NCBI GenBank assembly: GCA_021805775.1
Contig: JAJZED010000013.1
Coordinates: 1 to 64,000, forward strand
DNA: 64,000 bases
From: a bacterium
GTDB lineage: Bacteria > Vulcanimicrobiota > Vulcanimicrobiia > Vulcanimicrobiales > Vulcanimicrobiaceae
Direction of reading: 5' to 3'
Shown here: piece by piece, positions 24,917-33,217 of the stretch
Position numbering within the stretch: position 1 is the stretch's first letter
Layout: every line of letters begins with the position of its first letter
Position numbers and translations under genes: made by a program
The notes under the pieces: model-generated
Seen by the model: only the letters and a program-made list of their open reading frames with translations
Told to the model about the DNA's origin: nothing
The model's database searches: none

Positions 24917-25594
24917 ATGGAAACAATCGATCTCACGCGCCTGCGTGCATATGCCAAAGAGACCGGGCAGCCCACACACCCCGAGATGCTCGATACCCGC
25001 CCCATGGAGCACGTAACGAAAATCGAGATCGACGAGGAACATATTACCGTTGAGTTCGACGAACGAACGACGCGCTACTATAACGCAAACGAAATCGTCA
25101 AACGCGAATGGGTCTATAAATATAACGACGATGCTGCATTCGTGCGTGCGATCGCCGGAGTCATCGATCTCGCACGCAAACATTTGAAGGACATGCCCGA
25201 TAATATCGCCTGTCCGCCGGGTTGCGCTGAATGTTGCAGCGGTTACGAGCCGTTCGTTACGCGCGCCGATATCGAAAGGCTCGCCGCACATTTGAACATG
25301 AGCGTCGCGGACGTGATGCGCGAATATATTATCGAACGTCGTTCGGCAGACGGTTACCATCTCGGTTGGGTTCGTAAAGTCACCGAAGATGTCGCCGACC
25401 GTTGCGTTTTTCTCAAGGGAACGAAAAGCGGCCGTTACTACTGCGGTGTCTACGAAGGCCGGCCCGGCGATTGTCGCGAGTTCTCCCCCATCGGCTGCGA
25501 CGACGTCGACGATATGATATCGCGCCGTTCGAAATTCGAACCCGGAACGCCGTTCCAGCCGAAGAAACGCACCGCGCGCCGCGCGCGCCGCTAA
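24917..25594 (+). CDS. YkgJ-type cysteine-cluster protein
   Basis: A 225-residue cytoplasmic protein. The N-terminal 90 residues are charged and unrecognised. The C-terminal part has the CxCxCC-type pattern CPPGCAECCSG, then CVFLKG and CGVYEGRPGDCREF, the YkgJ (UPF0153) metal-binding fold, probably zinc or Fe-S. Start ATG 24917 is used because the reading frame upstream overlaps the divergent ROK gene. The tail is very basic (KKRTARRARR), compatible with nucleic-acid contact. Biochemical role not known for the family. Confidence 0.82.
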   Translation: METIDLTRLRAYAKETGQPTHPEMLDTRPMEHVTKIEIDEEHITVEFDERTTRYYNANEIVKREWVYKYNDDAAFVRAIAGVIDLARKHLKDMPDNIACPPGCAECCSGYEPFVTRADIERLAAHLNMSVADVMREYIIERRSADGYHLGWVRKVTEDVADRCVFLKGTKSGRYYCGVYEGRPGDCREFSPIGCDDVDDMISRRSKFEPGTPFQPKKRTARRARR

Positions 25595-25630
25595 CCGACC
25601 CGCCACACCGAATTAGAAGGAGGCCGATTA

Positions 25631-28558
25631 ATGCGTCGCTACCTTTCGCTCCTTTCGCCACTCTTTGCATTTGCCTGGATCGCGGCATCGCCGATGCCGC
25701 TTCCGGCGCTCCATTGGCGATTTATCGGCCCCTTACGCGGTGGCCGCACCGTCGCCGTGAGCGGCGTGCGCCAGCAACCCAATACGTTCTATATGGCCTC
25801 GGTTAACGGCGGCGTTTGGAAAAGCACTAATGCCGCACGCACGTGGAGCCCGATTTTCGACGCCGAATCGACCGGCTCGGTCGGTGCGCTTGCCGTCGCT
25901 CCGAGCGACCCGAATATTCTCTACGTCGGCAGCGGTGAAGGGCTGCGTCGCCCCGATCTCGCCGTCGGCAACGGCATCTATCGCTCCGAGAATGCCGGAA
26001 AGAGCTGGCAGCATCTCGGTTTACGCTCCGGACAACAAATTCAGCATATCGCCGTCGACCCACGCGACCCCGAGCGCTTGTTCGTTGCCGTTCTCGGCCA
26101 CCCATATGGCCCGAACGCGCAACGCGGACTCTATCGCAGCGTTGACGGCGGCAAGCATTTTACGCGGGTTCTCGGCGGAGGCCCCGATCTCGGCGCCGTT
26201 GACGTGCGCATCGATCCCACGAATCCGCAAATCGTCTATGCCGCGCTCTGGGCATCGCGCAACGGCCCTTGGATGCTGCAAGCGGTCTACGAACATCCGC
26301 ATCGAGATGGGCTCTTCAAATCGACCGACGGCGGAACGACGTGGACGAAACTCACCGACGGCCTTCCAAAACGCGTTGGAAGAATCGGCATCGCAATCGC
26401 GCCGTCGAACCCCGATCGCGTCTACGCCGTCGTCGCGCGCGGATATGCATGCGGCATCTATCGCTCCAATAATGCCGGCGCGAGCTGGGCGCTGACCGAC
26501 TCCGAGAATCGCGTCTGCGGACGCACGGAAGACTTCGCCGAAATGGCCGTCGATCCACGCAACGAGAATGTCGTCTATTCCGTCAACACCTCGACGTGGC
26601 GCTCCCGCGACGGCGGCAAGACCTGGACGGCGATGAAGGGTGCGCCGGGCGGAGACGATTACCACACCGTTTGGATCGACCCGCTCGACCCCACGCACAT
26701 CATTCTCGGCGCCGACCAGGGCGCAACCGTTTCAGTTGACGGCGGTTCGACCTGGAGCTCGTGGTACAACCAACCAACCGCCGAGATGTATCACGTTAAC
26801 GTCAGCGCGGGATATCCATACTGGGTCTGCGGCGGGCAGCAAGAATCCGGTTCGGCCTGCGTGCGCAGTTACGGCCCATGGGGCGAGATCACGATGCGCG
26901 ATTGGATGACGGCAGGCGCCCAAGAATATGGTTACGTCGTGCCCGATCCTCTACACCCGCATCGCTTTTTCGGCGGAAAACTCGAGCGCTTCGATTCCCG
27001 AACCGGAGAGGTACTCGAAGTCTCTCCCGACGTGTTGCCCTACGGCCCCAATCTCCACCCGCGCGACCGCTTCGACCGGACGGCGCCGATCGCGTTCAAT
27101 CATTTCAACAAACACATTCTCTACTACGGCAGCGACTTCGTCTATCGCAGCGAGAATGAAGGGCGCACGTGGGCACGCATCTCCCCCGATCTTGCCTATC
27201 GGCACCTCGTCGTGCCGGCGACGCTCGGATCGTTTCGCAGCCAAGTTAACGCGCGGAACGCTCAACTTGGAGTCGTCTACGCGATCGCTCCGTCGTACCG
27301 CAGCGTCGGCACGATCTGGGCAGGCACCGACGACGGGCGCGTATGGCTGACCCGCGACGGCGGAGCGCATTGGACGAACGTCACGCCGAAAGGCGTGACG
27401 CCCTGGAGCAAAATTTCGCAGATCGATGCCGGCCGTTTTAGCGATGCGACCGCCTACCTTGCCGTAACGCGTTTCCGTCTGAACGACATGCACCCATATG
27501 TCTACGTCACGCACGATTACGGTAGACATTGGAAACTCGCGGTCGCCGGCTTGCCCATGCAGCCCGTCAATGCGGTTCGCGAAGATAACAAACGTCCGGG
27601 GCTTCTCTATGCCGGCACCGAGAACGGCGTCGATGTTTCGTTCGACGACGGCGAACATTGGCAGAGCCTCCAGCTCGATTTGCCGCATACATCGGTGCGC
27701 GATCTCGTCGTGCATCTCAACGATCTCGTCGTCGCGACGCACGGCCGCGGATTCTGGATTCTCGACGATATCGCACCGCTGCGTACGCTCACGCCGCAGG
27801 TGCTCGCGCAACGCATGCATCTCTTCGCACCGGCGAGTGCCTATCGCTTGCGGCGCAGCGTGAACACCGACACGCCGCTTCCTCCGGAGACGCCGACCGG
27901 CACGAACCCGCCCTACGGAGCGGCGATCGACTACTCGTTGAATCGTGCGGCGAAAAACGTCGTCGTCGATATTTTCGACGCCCGCGGCAATCTCGTTCGT
28001 CGTTATGCAACCGACGAACCGCATCGCCCGGCGATGCCGGGGCTCGATAAACCCGCGTGGTGGGAACGGCCGCAGAGCCGGCCGTCGGCGAGCGCCGGAA
28101 TGCACCGCATCTATTGGGACCTCCACGGGAAGGCACCGGCAAGCATCGGCTACGATTTGCCGATCTCGGCAGTACCGCACAAAACTCCGCAAGTACCCCA
28201 AGGCCCGCTTGCACCGCCTGGTAAGTACACCGTGAAGTTGATCGTCGACGGGCACGCTCGGCAGGCATCGCTGCTGCTACGTTCCGACCCGCAGATCCAC
28301 CTGAGTGCGGCGACCTATTCCGCACAATATACGCTCGCCGAGCGCTTGGTTCGTGCGATGAACGCGAGCTATGCAGCTTATGCGGCCGCACGCGCAAAGC
28401 GCGACCGCAAGGCAACCGGGTATTGGGCGAATCTCAACGGCGAGGTCGGCGAGCTACTTCCCGTCATCGACGGGGTCGATGCCGCCCCGACTCCGGCGAT
28501 GCGTGCCTATGCATCCAAACTCATCGGCGAAGCGTTAGATCGTTCTGAAAAGGGGTAA
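25631..28558 (+). CDS. Secreted BNR/sortilin-like repeat protein
   Basis: A 975-residue protein with a signal peptide (about 1-20) and many BNR/Asp-box repeats of the form S-T-D-G-G-x-T-W (for example STDGGTTW, SRDGGKTW, TRDGGAHW, SVDGGSTW), which build beta-propellers. The family is common in soil bacteria and is often called glycosyl hydrolase, but I see no catalytic acid pair that proves activity. The last 250 residues after the propellers (with SLNRAAKN and PPGKYTVKLIVDG) look like a separate beta domain. Strong ribosome site AGAAGGAGG. It is followed 3 bases later by a small secreted protein. Confidence 0.85.
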   Translation: MRRYLSLLSPLFAFAWIAASPMPLPALHWRFIGPLRGGRTVAVSGVRQQPNTFYMASVNGGVWKSTNAARTWSPIFDAESTGSVGALAVAPSDPNILYVGSGEGLRRPDLAVGNGIYRSENAGKSWQHLGLRSGQQIQHIAVDPRDPERLFVAVLGHPYGPNAQRGLYRSVDGGKHFTRVLGGGPDLGAVDVRIDPTNPQIVYAALWASRNGPWMLQAVYEHPHRDGLFKSTDGGTTWTKLTDGLPKRVGRIGIAIAPSNPDRVYAVVARGYACGIYRSNNAGASWALTDSENRVCGRTEDFAEMAVDPRNENVVYSVNTSTWRSRDGGKTWTAMKGAPGGDDYHTVWIDPLDPTHIILGADQGATVSVDGGSTWSSWYNQPTAEMYHVNVSAGYPYWVCGGQQESGSACVRSYGPWGEITMRDWMTAGAQEYGYVVPDPLHPHRFFGGKLERFDSRTGEVLEVSPDVLPYGPNLHPRDRFDRTAPIAFNHFNKHILYYGSDFVYRSENEGRTWARISPDLAYRHLVVPATLGSFRSQVNARNAQLGVVYAIAPSYRSVGTIWAGTDDGRVWLTRDGGAHWTNVTPKGVTPWSKISQIDAGRFSDATAYLAVTRFRLNDMHPYVYVTHDYGRHWKLAVAGLPMQPVNAVREDNKRPGLLYAGTENGVDVSFDDGEHWQSLQLDLPHTSVRDLVVHLNDLVVATHGRGFWILDDIAPLRTLTPQVLAQRMHLFAPASAYRLRRSVNTDTPLPPETPTGTNPPYGAAIDYSLNRAAKNVVVDIFDARGNLVRRYATDEPHRPAMPGLDKPAWWERPQSRPSASAGMHRIYWDLHGKAPASIGYDLPISAVPHKTPQVPQGPLAPPGKYTVKLIVDGHARQASLLLRSDPQIHLSAATYSAQYTLAERLVRAMNASYAAYAAARAKRDRKATGYWANLNGEVGELLPVIDGVDAAPTPAMRAYASKLIGEALDRSEKG

Positions 28559-28561
28559 TCT

Positions 28562-28963
28562 ATGAAACGCATTTTTACTATTGCGGCGACCGCGCTGCTC
28601 GCACTCTCGCTTGCGGGGGCGGCACTCGCCGCGCCGACGCATTTGAACGTCAACATCGCTTCGCTCAATCGGAGCGGAGAGCATGGCTCGGCGACGCTCG
28701 TCCAGAGCAAGGCCGGAGTTCTTGTCACCGTGCATCTGACCGGTAATAAGGCGGCGCAACCGACGCACATTCACGCCGGAACGTGCGGGCATATCAATGC
28801 CGCGCCCGAATGGCCGCTGCACAATACCGTGAACGGCGTCAGCAAGACCTTGGTCAGCGGGGTCACTATCTCGCAGATGCTCGCCTCGCATTACGCGATT
28901 AATATCCACAAAAGTCTCACGGATCTTAAGGATTACGTCGCCTGCGGTAATATCGCAGGCTAA
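28562..28963 (+). CDS. Small secreted protein, CHRD/SOD-like fold suspected
   Basis: A 133-residue exported protein with a clear signal peptide (cleavage after ALA, about residue 23). The mature domain includes SGEHGSATL, VHLTGNKAAQPTHIHAGTC and YVACGNIAG. The H-x-H and two cysteines resemble small CHRD or Cu-Zn-SOD-like periplasmic proteins, but the full SOD ligand set is missing. Cotranscribed with the BNR protein and closed by a terminator at 28988-29024. Confidence 0.75.
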   Translation: MKRIFTIAATALLALSLAGAALAAPTHLNVNIASLNRSGEHGSATLVQSKAGVLVTVHLTGNKAAQPTHIHAGTCGHINAAPEWPLHNTVNGVSKTLVSGVTISQMLASHYAINIHKSLTDLKDYVACGNIAG

Positions 28964-28987
28964 CCAATCGCTCCGTCGGGCAGAAGG

Positions 28988-29024
28988 ACGGTCGGTGCAA
29001 AGGCGCACCGGCCGTTTCTTTTTT
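28988..29024 (+). terminator. Rho-independent terminator
   Basis: ACGGTCGGTGC (28988-28998) pairs with GCACCGGCCGT (29005-29015) with one G-U wobble; the loop is 6 bases, followed by TTCTTTTTT. It ends the BNR/small-protein operon. Confidence 0.9.
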
Positions 29025-29044
29025 ACGCTATACTCGAGGCCACC

Positions 29045-30220
29045 GTGAAAGAACGCGCTTCGACCGTGCCCCCGCCGCAGATTCCATTGGCATTCGTTGC
29101 GACGGCGTTGCTCTGGCTCGGCGTGCTGATACTCTGGAGCCTCTTTGGAGCGCCGCCACCGCTTGCAGCGCTTCACGCGCTGATCCTCGGCTTCTTTCTC
29201 ACCACGGCGATGGGGTTGATCTACCAATTCATCCCGGTCGTCGCCATGACTCCGTTACGAATGCAGCCGCTCTGCTACCTACATCTTGCGCTTGCCACCA
29301 TCGGAACGGCGACGATCGTCGCCGGCTTCGTACGCGGCGACTTTTTCGTCGTCCGCAATGGCGGCACGCTGTTTCTCATCGGCGTGCTGCTCCAAGCGTC
29401 GATCGTCGCGACGACCTTGCGCGGGCATCGCCCGCCCGCACCGGCGGCAGCAGCGGCGTTCTCGCTTCTCTGGCTGCTCGCGACGCTATCGGTCGGGCTC
29501 TGGACGGCACAGCGCATTCGCGATGGTTCTGCGATCGGCGGCGCGGCATTTTCGCACGCGCTCATCGGGCTCGCGGGATTCTTCGGAACGCTCATCGTCG
29601 GCGTCACGCTCCGTTTGCTCCGAATGTTCGAACGTTTCGATATCGAACCGCAAGCGCCATATCTCGCAGGCGCGACGGGGCTCGCTGCGGCGCTCGCGTT
29701 GCTTGCGATTTTTTTCGCACCACATTGGGTCTTTGTACCGCTCGCCGTCGCAGCAGCGGCGTTCGTTTTTACGCTCGCGCGCGTCTTGCGAGCGCGAAAC
29801 CCGGCGTACCAACGCGAAACGCTCGCATACGCGCTCGTTTCCGGGCTCGGCGCCCTCGCATCGACGCTCGCGCTTGCCTACGGCGATGGGCGTCTTGCGA
29901 TCGTGCTCGCACTCTGGTTTTTCGTCGGATGCGCGGTGCTCGGCTATTTGCAGCGTATCGTTCCGTTTCTTTGGTGGATCGCTCGTTCGAGGCGCGAGGG
30001 CACGCGCAACATTCCGACGCTCGGCGAGATGAATCACTCGGCGCTCGGCGTCGCGATACTCGCACTCTGGTTACTCGCCGGAATGCTGCTCGCAATCGGT
30101 CAGCGGCACCTTGCCGCCGCCGCAGCGCTCCTTGCCTGGGTAGGGTTGCTCGCCCAGCTCGCGCGGCCGTTTCTCATGCAGAAGAGAAGCACGCCGATCC
30201 CGGAGAACGGTGCAGTATGA
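29045..30220 (+). CDS. Heme-copper-oxidase subunit I-like / NnrS-like membrane protein (A)
   Basis: A 391-residue protein with about 12 hydrophobic helices. Intramembrane histidines occur in LHALILGFFLTTAMG, FSHALIGLAGFFG and MNHSALGVA, a pattern like cytochrome-oxidase subunit I relatives and NnrS-type proteins that may bind heme or copper. It is homologous in layout to the protein at 30771-31922 (both have an H-x3-LG-x3-T-x-hydrophobic-IP segment). The GTG start and 4-base overlap with the AhpD-like gene show coupling. The copper-site H-Y pattern of true oxidases is not evident. Confidence 0.7.
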   Translation: MKERASTVPPPQIPLAFVATALLWLGVLILWSLFGAPPPLAALHALILGFFLTTAMGLIYQFIPVVAMTPLRMQPLCYLHLALATIGTATIVAGFVRGDFFVVRNGGTLFLIGVLLQASIVATTLRGHRPPAPAAAAAFSLLWLLATLSVGLWTAQRIRDGSAIGGAAFSHALIGLAGFFGTLIVGVTLRLLRMFERFDIEPQAPYLAGATGLAAALALLAIFFAPHWVFVPLAVAAAAFVFTLARVLRARNPAYQRETLAYALVSGLGALASTLALAYGDGRLAIVLALWFFVGCAVLGYLQRIVPFLWWIARSRREGTRNIPTLGEMNHSALGVAILALWLLAGMLLAIGQRHLAAAAALLAWVGLLAQLARPFLMQKRSTPIPENGAV

Positions 30221-30789
30221 ACGATCCGATACGGCCCTCACGTTTTGGCGAACCCGACGAAGCAAAGCTCCCCGATGATATTGCCGCGATCTACGCGAAA
30301 AATCGCGAGCGGATCGGCTTCGTTCCGAACGTTTTTCGCGCCTACGCGCAGCGTCCCGAGCACTTCCGCGCATTTATGGCCTATCACGACGTGCTCATGC
30401 GCGGCGAGAGCGGCCTCTCGCGCTTCGAACGCGAGGCGATCGTCGTCGCCGTTTCCAGCGAAAATCGCTGTCAATACTGCATGACGGCGCATGGAGCGGC
30501 GCTGCGCGTTATCGGCAAGAATCCCCAACTCGCCGAACAGATCGCGAACAACTGGCGTACCGCCGACCTCGGCGATCGGTTGCGCGGAATTCTTGCTTTT
30601 GCCTCACGCGTCAACGAACCGGGGTTCTCCGCATCCGATGCGGAGATCGAGGAGATGCACGCTGCCGGATTCACCGATAGCGATATCCGGGATATCGCTG
30701 CGGTGGCGGCATTCTTCGGCTTCTCCAACCGTATGGCCGGCATGATGGATATGCGACCGAACGCCGAGTTTTATTCGATGGGGCGGTAA
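30217..30789 (+). CDS. AhpD-like peroxidase-related protein
   Basis: A 190-residue all-helical carboxymuconolactone-decarboxylase/AhpD-fold protein with redox pair CQYC (about 86-89) followed by TAHG, the proton-relay arrangement of alkylhydroperoxidases. It matches the peroxidase-related subgroup with NFxNR near the C-terminus (here FFGFSNRMAG). It starts at an ATG overlapping the stop of membrane protein A and overlaps the convergent membrane protein B by 19 bases. Confidence 0.88.
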   Translation: MNDPIRPSRFGEPDEAKLPDDIAAIYAKNRERIGFVPNVFRAYAQRPEHFRAFMAYHDVLMRGESGLSRFEREAIVVAVSSENRCQYCMTAHGAALRVIGKNPQLAEQIANNWRTADLGDRLRGILAFASRVNEPGFSASDAEIEEMHAAGFTDSDIRDIAAVAAFFGFSNRMAGMMDMRPNAEFYSMGR

Positions 30790-31922
30790 GCCGAACCCAT
30801 CGCCACGACCGAAGCGCACCAACCGAGCATACCGAACGCCGCAGCGAGCGCCACCGGTGCGGCGAAGCCCGCAAGCAACCCAACGAACCCATAGAGAACC
30901 GCACTTTGAAACGCGACGAAGGCGATCCAGGCCGGTAGCGGGCGCGCGAGGCTTGCGAGGTGTGCGTCGAGCATTTGTCCGATCCAGCCAACGAGCACGA
31001 CATATCCGAAGGCCTCGCTCCAGTCGCGGCCGAGCAAGATTCCAAACCCTAAAACGACCGCTACGAGCGACCAGATAATGCTCGCAGCGACGAACGCACG
31101 CGACGCCGCAGCGCCGCGCGCACGTGCGACAATATCGAGCGTATCGACTGCAAACGCGACTGCAGCGATCGCCATGGCAACCGCCCCAACCCAGATCGTC
31201 GTTTGCGAGCCGGCGCCGGCACCGACCGCCAACACGATTGCCCCGGCCATTCCAAGCGTACCCACCACGATGTGGGCGAATACCAGGCGCGACCGCACGT
31301 TAAAGAGCAAGCGCAGAGTTCGCGCCGAGACACCATAGATCAGCAGCGTCAACCAGCCCAGGAGCGCCAAAAGAGCGTGCGCGTGCACGAGCTTGGCGAA
31401 CCACGGAGGCATATCGGAAACCGTTATCGCCCCCGCGAGCATCGCGCCCAAGATCGCGACGGCAGCGAAGAGCAGTAATGAAAGCGAGAATGCGCGAGCT
31501 ACGGCACGTTCGACCCGTTCGCCGCGCAGAGCGCCCGTTAGCGTCCAAAGCGCGAGCGCGACGTAGAACGCGATCGCAACGAGAAGCATACCGCCGACGA
31601 CGGGGACGGCGCGAATGTCGGCAATCCATGCCGCCGGGAACGAGATGGCAGTTACGGCGAACGCCGCCAAGGCGAGATGTTGTAGGCGCGGCGCACGCCA
31701 CGCAACGCCGGTCGCCGACGGGATTAACGGTATCAGAATCGCCAACGCGGTTAACGTAATCCAACCCAAGGCAACGAGGTGAATCCACGCGATCGCCGCA
31801 TCGCTCAATCCGACGACGCCCTGCGAGGTCGCGATCCAGAAGAGCAGCGCCCACGCCGCACCGTGTGCGAGTTGACCGAGCAGAGCGGCCCATCGCGGCG
31901 CGCCGGTCAGCAGTTCGCGCAT
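30771..31922 (-). CDS. Heme-copper-oxidase subunit I-like membrane protein (B)
   Basis: A 383-residue, about 12-helix membrane protein. Histidines in WIHLVALGWITLT and in FAKLVHAHALLALLGWLT fall inside helices, as expected for heme or copper ligands. It is a likely paralogue of the gene at 29045, which faces it across the AhpD-like gene. The start ATG is 2 bases past the dehydratase stop, ending a seven-gene minus-strand operon. A gas-sensing, nitric-oxide-related or haem role is possible; sequence alone cannot decide. Confidence 0.7.
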   Translation of the reverse strand: MRELLTGAPRWAALLGQLAHGAAWALLFWIATSQGVVGLSDAAIAWIHLVALGWITLTALAILIPLIPSATGVAWRAPRLQHLALAAFAVTAISFPAAWIADIRAVPVVGGMLLVAIAFYVALALWTLTGALRGERVERAVARAFSLSLLLFAAVAILGAMLAGAITVSDMPPWFAKLVHAHALLALLGWLTLLIYGVSARTLRLLFNVRSRLVFAHIVVGTLGMAGAIVLAVGAGAGSQTTIWVGAVAMAIAAVAFAVDTLDIVARARGAAASRAFVAASIIWSLVAVVLGFGILLGRDWSEAFGYVVLVGWIGQMLDAHLASLARPLPAWIAFVAFQSAVLYGFVGLLAGFAAPVALAAAFGMLGWCASVVAMGSAYRPIE

Positions 31923-31924
31923 CG

Positions 31925-32884
31925 TTACGCGATCTCGGCAGCAAAGCGTGCCGCGTCGATATTTCCACCGGTAAGAATGATGCCTACCTTCCCTCGGGCG
32001 AGCTCTATACGGCCGGAGAGCAATGCCGCAAGCGCCGCCGCGCCGCTGGGTTCGAGAACGATCTTTAACCGTTCGCACGCAAAGTGCATCGCACCGCGCA
32101 GTTCGTCGTCGCTGACGGTTGCGATGCGCACGCCGTGCTCGCGCACGATTTCAAAGGTTAATTTCCCCGGTGAGGTTGTTTGCAAGCCGTCGGCGATCGT
32201 CTGCGGAACGGCGATGCTCAGGCGTTCTCCGGCGGCGAGCGAGCGTTGAAAATCGTTCCCGGTTTCGGGTTCTACGCCCCAGATTGCGCAATGCGGGGAC
32301 GTTGCATGCACGGCAATCGCACTGCCGGAAAGTAGCCCTCCGCCTCCGACTGGAAGCGCGAGAACGTCGAGACTCCCTATCTCCTCGCAGAGTTCGAGCG
32401 CGGCGGTCCCGGCGCCGGCCACGATGCGCGGATCGTCGTACGGAGCGATGGTCACCGCGCCGCTTCGAGCGACGATTTCAGCAGCAACCGCTTCGCGGTC
32501 TTCCTCGCCGCGTCGATACTCGACAACACGCGCGCCATATCCGCGCGTCGCATCGCGCTTGCTCGCCGGGGCGTCGTGCGGCATCACGATGGTCGCTTCG
32601 ATTCCCAACAGCGCAGCGGCGAGCGCAACCCCCTGTGCGTGATTGCCGCTGGAATAAGCGACGACGCCGCGAGCGCGCTCCTCCGTCGAAAGCGAGGCGA
32701 GCGCATTATACGCACCGCGAAACTTAAAGGCACCGACCCGCTGAAAGCTCTCGCATTTGAGATAGACCGATGCCCCGACGCGTGCGTCGAGCGTTCGCGA
32801 TTGCAAGACCGGTGTGCGGTGCGCGACCCCACGCAAACGCTCGACGGCCTCCCGAATTTCTTCTATTCCGGGGAATAGCGCCAC
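31925..32884 (-). CDS. PLP-dependent threonine/serine dehydratase-like enzyme
   Basis: A 319-residue fold-type II PLP enzyme. Lys54 in GAFKFRGAY forms the Schiff base; SSGNHAQG holds the substrate carboxylate and PVGGGGLLSG the PLP phosphate. It ends without an ACT-like regulatory domain, so it matches catabolic threonine dehydratase or serine racemase rather than biosynthetic IlvA. Start GTG 32884 is preceded by GGAAAG and overlaps the upstream lipoprotein gene by 22 bases. Reaction: threonine or serine to 2-oxoacid plus ammonia. Confidence 0.9.
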   Translation of the reverse strand: MALFPGIEEIREAVERLRGVAHRTPVLQSRTLDARVGASVYLKCESFQRVGAFKFRGAYNALASLSTEERARGVVAYSSGNHAQGVALAAALLGIEATIVMPHDAPASKRDATRGYGARVVEYRRGEEDREAVAAEIVARSGAVTIAPYDDPRIVAGAGTAALELCEEIGSLDVLALPVGGGGLLSGSAIAVHATSPHCAIWGVEPETGNDFQRSLAAGERLSIAVPQTIADGLQTTSPGKLTFEIVREHGVRIATVSDDELRGAMHFACERLKIVLEPSGAAALAALLSGRIELARGKVGIILTGGNIDAARFAAEIA

Positions 32885-33216
32885 GCAACAATCTTTCCAT
32901 TTTCGTCGAGGCGAAGTTTTTCGCGATAGGTCGCCTTCTGGAACTTCACGATAAAGCAATGCACTCCGGGCTCGCAGGGCTTTACTTCTTTCACCGATTC
33001 GATCTTCCCTAACGGAGCGAGCGCATCGGCCGCTTCCGCGACGCGTACGCGATCGATGTTGATTCCTTTAGCGAGTTCATTTTGCACCGGAGCGATCGAA
33101 TTGTTCTGCATCGCGCGCGTTATCCGGTCGGCGAGACGTTCGTAACGGTTCTCTCCTCCACAACCGGCTAAAGAAAGCGCCGCAAAAGCGGCAAGAACGA
33201 GTGCGATCCGTTTCAT
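32863..33216 (-). CDS. Small lipoprotein
   Basis: A 117-residue lipoprotein: signal with lipobox SLAGC (about 15-19), then a charged domain with NRYERLADRITRAMQ and one cysteine pair in KPCEPGVHCF. No family recognised. It lies 1 base after the RF3 stop codon and overlaps the dehydratase start. The conserved-looking tail KLRLDENGKIVAW suggests a small beta domain in the periplasm. Confidence 0.75.
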   Translation of the reverse strand: MKRIALVLAAFAALSLAGCGGENRYERLADRITRAMQNNSIAPVQNELAKGINIDRVRVAEAADALAPLGKIESVKEVKPCEPGVHCFIVKFQKATYREKLRLDENGKIVAWRYSPE

Positions 33217-33217
33217 G

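Noticed and set aside
26951-28255. Minus-strand 434-residue frame
   Set aside because: Lies wholly within the BNR-repeat gene on the opposite strand and shows no family features.
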